33,827 nt of DNA from Alphaproteobacteria bacterium (GTDB taxonomy: Bacteria > Pseudomonadota > Alphaproteobacteria > ATCC43930 > CGMCC-115725): assembly GCA_030042035.1 (NCBI GenBank), contig JASIAN010000144.1, forward strand, positions 1 to 33,827, in the 5' to 3' direction. Under the pieces are notes generated by a model. The model did no database searches and was not told the DNA's origin. It worked only from the letters and a program-made list of their open reading frames with translations. Position 1 is the first letter of the stretch, and each line of letters starts with the position of its first letter. Positions 27,840-33,827 of the stretch are shown piece after piece. The position numbers and the translations under genes were made by a program.

Positions 27840-29000
27840 TTATTCAATAAGCGCCATGAGCTTATCTGAGAATACGCGGGCGGGGTCCGGCGGTACGAGC
27901 TGGCGTATCCTGCAGGCCCCAGCCTTGCCGATAGCCTCGGCCTCGGCGCGGCATTCCCAGAAGCGTTCGAGCGCTAGGGCGATGCTCCCTGCCGTAGGCG
28001 CATCGGCGAGAAAGCCGGTCACGCCGTCCTCGACGATCTCGCGGTGCCCCGCTACGTCGGTGGCAACCACCGGCCGCCCGCACAGCATGGCCTCGACCAT
28101 CGCCAAGGGCAGCCCCTCATAGCGCGACGGCATGACCAGCACGTGGTTCTCGGCCCAGATCTGTTCGACGCGCGTAAATCCCGCAAATACCACGCGATCC
28201 GCAATATCCAATTTTTGCGCATGTCGTTCGAGGACTTGTTGCATCGGGCCGGCGCCATATAAATGCAAGCGCCAAGGCCGCCCGCGCCAAATCGGCGAGG
28301 CCAGTGCCTCGAAGAGAAGGTCCTGGCCCTTTTGCCGGGGATAGAGGCGCCCGACGCAGGCAAAGCGCAGCTCCCCATCATCGCCGAGAGGCGGCCAGGG
28401 GAGCGGCCCATCAACCGAAACATTGACCGGGTTCCACACCACCTCAGCGTTTGGCAGATCGCCGCCGATCTGCATTTCGGCAAGCCGGCGATTCGCATCC
28501 GAAACGAAATAGCAACGCTGTGCTGCGGCGAGAGCGGCGCGATACCTCGCCGCGAGGCCATCGGCGTACCATTCGGTGTCCCGGCCCAACTGGACGATCG
28601 TGACGAAGGCCAGGCGCTTGGCGATGCACAATTCGAGCAAGTCGATCGGCGGCAAGCCGCCAGCGCCGTCCGACAATACAACGAACGCCGGTGGCCGCGC
28701 GGCGATCAGCCGTTCGACCTCGTGCAACACTGGGTCTGCGTGCCACGACGCCAGTCGTCGCCAGGGATGCCGGGACCACTCATACCAGACCGGGCGCCGC
28801 CACAACTCCACGCCGCGTTCCTGCAACTCGCGCATCCGCGGATGCAGCGGCCGGAACTCGGTAACGCTGGCCGACACGCGGAAGCCGTGCGCCACGAGAT
28901 CAAGTGCTGTCCGCGCCCACAACTCCTCTGAGCCCGCCCACGGATCGCTGTTCGGGGTGGTGACGAAGATGATTCTTTGGGCAGAAGGCACTGATGTCAT
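27840..29000 (-). CDS. Glycosyltransferase, GT4-like (GT-B fold)
   Basis: Start MTSVPSAQRIIFVTTPNSDPWAGSEELW; FACVGRLYPRQKGQDLLFEAL; VMPSRYEGLPLAMVEAMLCGRPVVATDVAGHREIVEDGVTGFLAD. Confidence 0.93.
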   Translation of the reverse strand: MTSVPSAQRIIFVTTPNSDPWAGSEELWARTALDLVAHGFRVSASVTEFRPLHPRMRELQERGVELWRRPVWYEWSRHPWRRLASWHADPVLHEVERLIAARPPAFVVLSDGAGGLPPIDLLELCIAKRLAFVTIVQLGRDTEWYADGLAARYRAALAAAQRCYFVSDANRRLAEMQIGGDLPNAEVVWNPVNVSVDGPLPWPPLGDDGELRFACVGRLYPRQKGQDLLFEALASPIWRGRPWRLHLYGAGPMQQVLERHAQKLDIADRVVFAGFTRVEQIWAENHVLVMPSRYEGLPLAMVEAMLCGRPVVATDVAGHREIVEDGVTGFLADAPTAGSIALALERFWECRAEAEAIGKAGACRIRQLVPPDPARVFSDKLMALIE

Positions 29001-29017
29001 CGGGGCGGCGCGGGGGA

Positions 29018-29893
29018 TTAAGCGCTTCTGATGCGTTTGCCCAGGCGGTACGCGACGTAACGCAATGCCCCCTCGATCTCCCAAAAAAGATCGCGGTAGG
29101 CGTAACCCCCGGCGAGGGTGCGGCGGAACGTCCAATACCAGTTGCGCAGGTAGATGGGCCGCGTTTCACGGGTGAGGACGAATTTTGCCATGTACGCGCC
29201 GGTGCCCATAGAGTAGTTGCGCCTGAGCGGCGGCACATCCTTGGCTTTCCGCCTGTGGTGATGGGCGATCACCGCCTCCGGCACGTACGCGCCCCACCAG
29301 CCAGCGAAGCTCGCGCGCGCTTGAATTTCCGGGTCCTCGCCCGCCCAGAAACGAGCGCCGGGGCCCCAATCCGGATCGAAGCCCCCGATCTCGTCCAGAA
29401 CGCAGCGCCTGAACGTCATTCCCGCGCCGGGGAATCTGCCAGGTTGAACGAAACTGCGCGCTTCGAGCACGAACGGGTCGCGAGAAGTGTAGATCATGGT
29501 CGGATAATCGGCCGGATCGAAGAGTTCGATGCGGCATCCGACGAAGCCAATTCGAGGGTCGTCAAAGGCGGGCTGGATGCGGTCTATAAAGTCGGGCGCC
29601 AGATAACAATCGTCGTCGGAAAATGCGATAAGCTCTCCTCGGGCGACTGGCAAGGCGCGGTTGAGGCCACGGCCTTTGCCAGGTGTTTCCTCATACAATA
29701 TCGTGGTCGGAGTCGGCGCTTTGGCGGCGTACGCCGCGAGCATCGCACCTGTATCGTCAGTCGATCCATTATCGACGACGATTAGCTCCCAGGCGCAAGA
29801 CGTCTCAATGCGGTCGATATACTCCAAGCATGCCCGAAGCTGCTCGCACCGATTTCTCGTGCAGATAACGAGAGAAATCAACGGGCTTTCCAT
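29018..29893 (-). CDS. Glycosyltransferase family 2
   Basis: Start MESPLISLVICTRNRCEQLRACLEYID; ELIVVDNGSTDDTGAML; ELIAFSDDDCYLAPDFI. Confidence 0.92.
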   Translation of the reverse strand: MESPLISLVICTRNRCEQLRACLEYIDRIETSCAWELIVVDNGSTDDTGAMLAAYAAKAPTPTTILYEETPGKGRGLNRALPVARGELIAFSDDDCYLAPDFIDRIQPAFDDPRIGFVGCRIELFDPADYPTMIYTSRDPFVLEARSFVQPGRFPGAGMTFRRCVLDEIGGFDPDWGPGARFWAGEDPEIQARASFAGWWGAYVPEAVIAHHHRRKAKDVPPLRRNYSMGTGAYMAKFVLTRETRPIYLRNWYWTFRRTLAGGYAYRDLFWEIEGALRYVAYRLGKRIRSA

Positions 29894-29925
29894 ACCGGCA
29901 GCTCCCGATAACGAACGTCCGCGCA

Positions 29926-30984
29926 TCAGAGCAATTCGCCCGTGAATGTAGCCTCTCCTGTGTTTTCGGTGAGCCCTCCCACGCTCGGGTTGGGCCGCTT
30001 CCATGCGGTCAGACAGCGATATGCCCACTCCCACGCGCGAAGCGCCGCTTGCGCAGCGTCTACAAGCAAAGGCAACGGGTGCAGCAATATTCTCGTCGTC
30101 TTTCTATGCCAAATGGCGTGCGCCAAAAAGATCGCATACTGGAAGGCAAGTCCCTCTGGGATCTGGTCTATCCCGGTTATGCGAGCTGCAACACGAGGGT
30201 CGCCGCCGTAGAACCTATCCCATTCCTTAAGCCGTAGCGCCGATTTCATGAGACTGAAATCCATCGCATCTTTTGACATCGTTCCCGAATGCGGGTACAG
30301 AACCCCGCGATAGAGGTTGATGTCGAGGTACCGCACACAACAACCCGCTTCGATCAGCTTGCAGTGCCAGTCAACGTCAACCGCTTTATAGTCGGGGGAT
30401 ATACCCCCTGTTTTCAACAATGTCCGCCGCCTTACCAAAAGACCCAATCCGCCAACCACCCGGAAGATGTCCAGTTGCGATGGGAGGCCGTTTCCGGCCG
30501 CAAGATTTTTGAAAAACCAAAATCGCGGCTGACCGCCAATGGCCGTCCATACTTCACCGCCGGTTTGAATGGCATCTATCTCCGGATGCTCTTCCGCTGC
30601 GGCCACCAGCTGACGCATCGCATCGGGATAGAAATAATCGTCATCGCTGATAGACTTTATTAAACGACCACGCGCCAGAAGCAGCCCCTTGTTGACCGCG
30701 TGGCCTTCGCTGGAATCAGGCTCGGACACGAAGACGCTTACGATGTCCCGATTGTCGGAAACGACGTCGACCGTGGCATCCGTTGATCCACCATCAATGA
30801 CGATGAGCTCATCCTGATCCGTCAGGAATTCCCTGACATTCGTCAACGTTCTCTTCAGGTGTTCGCCACGATTTCGCGTGATAATAATGTAGCTGACGCG
30901 AATTGGGCTGTTGTCGATCTCGTGCTCCAACTGCCGAGGAGCGAGTCGCGCGTCTTGCCCGGCATCGACGACAATCTGCACCAC
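29926..30984 (-). CDS. Glycosyltransferase family 2
   Basis: IRVSYIIITRNRGEHLKRTLTNV; ELIVIDGGSTDATVDVV; RLIKSISDDDYFYPDAM. Confidence 0.92.
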   Translation of the reverse strand: MVQIVVDAGQDARLAPRQLEHEIDNSPIRVSYIIITRNRGEHLKRTLTNVREFLTDQDELIVIDGGSTDATVDVVSDNRDIVSVFVSEPDSSEGHAVNKGLLLARGRLIKSISDDDYFYPDAMRQLVAAAEEHPEIDAIQTGGEVWTAIGGQPRFWFFKNLAAGNGLPSQLDIFRVVGGLGLLVRRRTLLKTGGISPDYKAVDVDWHCKLIEAGCCVRYLDINLYRGVLYPHSGTMSKDAMDFSLMKSALRLKEWDRFYGGDPRVAARITGIDQIPEGLAFQYAIFLAHAIWHRKTTRILLHPLPLLVDAAQAALRAWEWAYRCLTAWKRPNPSVGGLTENTGEATFTGELL

Positions 30985-31020
30985 GCCGACGATCCTTTTC
31001 CGAATTAGGGATGACAGATG

Positions 31021-31947
31021 CTACACGTTACTGTAAGGCGTCTTGAAGTCGAGCACTTGAAATCCCTTGACAAGCTCGGAAATTCCCTCCTCCAAAGTGA
31101 CCGCCGTCTGATAACCCAATCTTCCTATTTTATCATAAGAAACGACGTAGTTGCGCTTGTCGGCATCCTCGCCGATTTCCGCATAATGAACGTAGCAGTC
31201 CACCTGCTTTTGCACGAGATCGCAGACATCGCGCTTGCTGTAATTCATCACGTCCGAACCGACGTTGTAGACCTGCCGGAGCATCTGATCGGCATTATCG
31301 AGGGCGAGGAGGAACGCCCTACCCATGTCGCGCACGTGAATGAAGGTCCGCATGAAATGGGCTTCATAGACGACGAGGTACTGCTGAGTCACTGCCTTGT
31401 AGGTGAAATCGTTCACCAACAGATCGAGGCGCAGCCGTGGCGACAAGCCAAACGCGGTCGCGAACCGGAAGGCTACGGCGGAACAGTGTTCGAGGAGATG
31501 CGCCTCGGCGATGGTCTTCGTTTGCCCATAAAGGCTCAGCGGATTGAGCGGCGTTTCCTCGGTACAGATGTCTTCGACCGCGCCATAATTGCTCCCCGTC
31601 GAGCCGAAGATCACGAGTTGCTGACGCGACAGCGCCTGCGCCAGGTTTCTCGTCCCCGTTACATTAACCTGCTCGGCGAGCACCGGGTCCTTGCGGCACG
31701 CGGGATAACCCACGATCGCGGCCAGATGCGCGACTGCATCTTGTCCACGAACGGCCGCCTTGACATCATCGGGGTTGCGGATATCCCCCTTTATGAATTC
31801 GAAATGAGGCCGTGAAAAGAACGGCAATAGCTGGTCGCCGCCGGCCATAAGATTGTCGAGCACGCGCACGTGATGGCCGGCATCGAGCAGTTGCGGAATG
31901 AGACTCGTACCGACATAGCCGGCACCTCCAGTGACGAGCACTTTCAT
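31021..31947 (-). CDS. NAD-dependent epimerase/dehydratase (extended SDR)
   Basis: MKVLVTGGAGYVGTSLIPQLLDAGHHVRVLDNL; SLYGQTK active-site YxxxK. Confidence 0.93.
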   Translation of the reverse strand: MKVLVTGGAGYVGTSLIPQLLDAGHHVRVLDNLMAGGDQLLPFFSRPHFEFIKGDIRNPDDVKAAVRGQDAVAHLAAIVGYPACRKDPVLAEQVNVTGTRNLAQALSRQQLVIFGSTGSNYGAVEDICTEETPLNPLSLYGQTKTIAEAHLLEHCSAVAFRFATAFGLSPRLRLDLLVNDFTYKAVTQQYLVVYEAHFMRTFIHVRDMGRAFLLALDNADQMLRQVYNVGSDVMNYSKRDVCDLVQKQVDCYVHYAEIGEDADKRNYVVSYDKIGRLGYQTAVTLEEGISELVKGFQVLDFKTPYSNV

Positions 31948-31977
31948 GGCGATGAACCTTTGCTGTGATCAGGATAA

Positions 31978-32913
31978 TTAAGACGAAGACACTGGCAGCG
32001 CGCTTTCATAATAGGCAACGGTCCGACGGATGGCCTCGGCGTGATCGATAAACCGATAGGTCGGAAAGAGTTTGCGGAAATGAGTGTCGTCAAGAACCTT
32101 CCGCGCCGCGCCATCTTCGTATTGGGTATTGAACCACAACTCGCCTGGATAGGCCACAGCGGTCTTGATCGCCTCGGCGCTCTCGCTAATCGTTGCACCG
32201 CGGTTTTGCGCGATGTTGACGGGATAGACGAGGTCCTCGTCCAGCTCCAAGGCCCGCGACATGATTTCGGCGATGTCATCGACATACCCCCACTCGCGCA
32301 CCGGCCGCCCGCTGCCCCACACTTCGAAACGTTGGTCGCCGCGGCGCTTGGCGGTGATCATGCGGACGATCATGCCGCTGATCGCATGGGTCCGGCTGGT
32401 GTCGAGATGGTCGCCGACACCGAACGCGTTCGGGACCAGAAAGTTCGTCGTGCGGATGCCAAACTGCTCTCGGTAGCAGCGCGCCAGCACGTAAATAAAG
32501 CGTTTGGCGTTCGCGTACGCGAACACCGAATGATGCGGCTCGCCCTTCAGCCAATCCGGCTCATAATGAATATCGGCATCACCGGGATAGGAGCAATTCG
32601 ACAGGGGGTTGACAACATGGGCCTGGGGACAGGCCTCGGCAACCGCGCGATAAAGGTTGATCGCCATTTGCATATTGTCGTGCGCGACCACCGCCGCATT
32701 TTCCATGACGTAATGAATGCTGCCGACATGCGCCGCACAGTTGAACACCGCATCCGGCCGTTCCCGCGCCAAACAACTCTTGATCGACGACAGGTCGGTG
32801 AGATCGACGCCTGTGCGACGCGACATCTGCGCCACGACATGCCCCTTCCGCCGCAACACCGATGTCAGGTTACGCCCCAAAAATCCCTCGCCACCGAGCA
32901 CCACCAGCGCCAT
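31978..32913 (-). CDS. NAD-dependent epimerase/dehydratase (GDP-fucose-synthase-like SDR)
   Basis: MALVVLGGEGFLGRNLTSVLRRKGH; FNCAAHVGSIHYVMENAAVVAHDNMQMAINLYRA; YANAKRF. Confidence 0.9.
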   Translation of the reverse strand: MALVVLGGEGFLGRNLTSVLRRKGHVVAQMSRRTGVDLTDLSSIKSCLARERPDAVFNCAAHVGSIHYVMENAAVVAHDNMQMAINLYRAVAEACPQAHVVNPLSNCSYPGDADIHYEPDWLKGEPHHSVFAYANAKRFIYVLARCYREQFGIRTTNFLVPNAFGVGDHLDTSRTHAISGMIVRMITAKRRGDQRFEVWGSGRPVREWGYVDDIAEIMSRALELDEDLVYPVNIAQNRGATISESAEAIKTAVAYPGELWFNTQYEDGAARKVLDDTHFRKLFPTYRFIDHAEAIRRTVAYYESALPVSSS

Positions 32914-32937
32914 CTCTGTTCCCCGTGCGCGGGTCGC

Positions 32938-33636
32938 CTATTTGCGCAACCAATGCCCTTCCGGAGTTTTGATGTATAGCGGCTCTTTTCTTACCAAAAC
33001 CGTAAAGTCCCACAGATCGTAGTCGTGCAGCACCGCCACGTTGGGCGAATACCGCCACATCTTCCTGAGGAATTCCGCCGGATCGCCGTAATAGAGGAAA
33101 TCCTTCTTGCGATCCGGTTCTCGCCAGGCTGATAGCAGGTTAAAGCCAAAGCCTTTTGTCGAAAGACGATCCATCGTGTCAATAATTCTCCAGATTTCCT
33201 CCTCCCAAGCCCGCGGATCGGCCGCGAGTTTGAGGCTCAACGCTCCACTTAGCACGACGAAATCAAATTGCTGGGTGGGGTCAAGCGCGGCTTGAAACCG
33301 CTTTTCGGAGCCCGGATGCAGTCGGCGGGCGCTCAGGATCATGTCCTCACAGATGTCAAAGCCGAAGTAGTTACAGGAGAACCCGTTCGCTTGGAGATAG
33401 GGGAGGAGCGCGCCATAGCCGCAGCCGTAATCGAGCACGCTGAACTCCTCCTTCCCCAACGGGAAGAGGCGGCAAAGTTCGCGAAAACGGATCGTCTGCC
33501 GAGCGGTGTCAGGCCAGTCTACTCCCGCCGGAGTGGGCCCTTCACTAGCGATGAGTCGCGAAAAAAACGTTCGCACAGGCGCGAAGACCGCGGGAATCGC
33601 AGTTGTCGTCATCGGCGGTATAGACTCCTCGGTCAT
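32938..33636 (-). CDS. Class I SAM-dependent methyltransferase
   Basis: FSVLDYGCGYGALLPYLQANGFSCNYFGFDICEDMI; FDFVVLSGALSL. Confidence 0.85.
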   Translation of the reverse strand: MTEESIPPMTTTAIPAVFAPVRTFFSRLIASEGPTPAGVDWPDTARQTIRFRELCRLFPLGKEEFSVLDYGCGYGALLPYLQANGFSCNYFGFDICEDMILSARRLHPGSEKRFQAALDPTQQFDFVVLSGALSLKLAADPRAWEEEIWRIIDTMDRLSTKGFGFNLLSAWREPDRKKDFLYYGDPAEFLRKMWRYSPNVAVLHDYDLWDFTVLVRKEPLYIKTPEGHWLRK

Positions 33637-33827
33637 TGCTCCACCAGCCGGTGCTTCAAGAAATAGCTGCTTTCGGCGAGTTCGGGTCGTGAGACAACCG
33701 CTGCCCTACTCAAAGTCTCGAACGGTTCGCTGTCATGCACCATCTTGCCGATAAAGAATGTGGTGAGCTGGCGAGCGAATTTCGATTTAAACAACAGGAT
33801 GCCGTCATCCGGCGCTGCGGTGACGCC
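33633..33827 (-). CDS. Hypothetical protein, C-terminal part (continues beyond window)
   Basis: Minus-strand GVTAAPDDGILLFKSKFARQLTTFFIGKMVHDSEPFETLSRAAVVSRPELAESSYFLKHRLVEQ*; ATGA overlap with the methyltransferase start. Confidence 0.6.
   Translation of the reverse strand, partial: GVTAAPDDGILLFKSKFARQLTTFFIGKMVHDSEPFETLSRAAVVSRPELAESSYFLKHRLVEQ

Noticed and set aside
1-33827. CRISPR array, tRNA/rRNA genes, phage or transposase genes
   Set aside because: No regularly spaced direct repeats, recognisable tRNA/rRNA sequence, or transposase/phage motifs seen by eye; a tool-based scan would be needed to be certain.

Overview
High-GC, Bradyrhizobium/Rhodopseudomonas-like alphaproteobacterial chromosomal window (taxon inferred from gene content and repeat style). 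Left third (1-13 kb): nth 3' end, three amidohydrolase-superfamily enzymes (D-aminoacylase-like, Amidohydro_2-like, dihydropyrimidinase/hydantoinase), a frameshifted DUF1835-like relic, a divergent pair of coiled-coil paralogs, and the housekeeping block holA-lptE-leuS-DUF3576 divergent from a YggS-family gene. Middle (13-26.4 kb): a compact stress island. It has a leftward operon Hsp20-BON-ORF167-THUMP-DapDH-like-ORF90, a divergent rightward operon (membrane protein, MDR dehydrogenase, ABC ATPase, ABC permease), and a leftward operon DUF2267/CBS-BON-ORF140-archease-DnaK-DnaJ. The most interesting observation is that every TTGA-N6-TCAA (FNR/FixK-type) palindrome I found by eye lies inside this island. 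Three of them sit in the promoter regions of these three operons, suggesting one oxygen/redox-controlled proteostasis and RNA-maintenance regulon. The MDR protein in the island has lost all the expected zinc ligands, and a FtsH peptidase relic with a broken HEAGH motif lies at its edge. Right end (27.4-33.8 kb): a dinB C-terminal remnant abuts a surface-polysaccharide operon (three glycosyltransferases, two epimerases, a methyltransferase). No tRNA, rRNA, CRISPR array or transposase gene was recognised.
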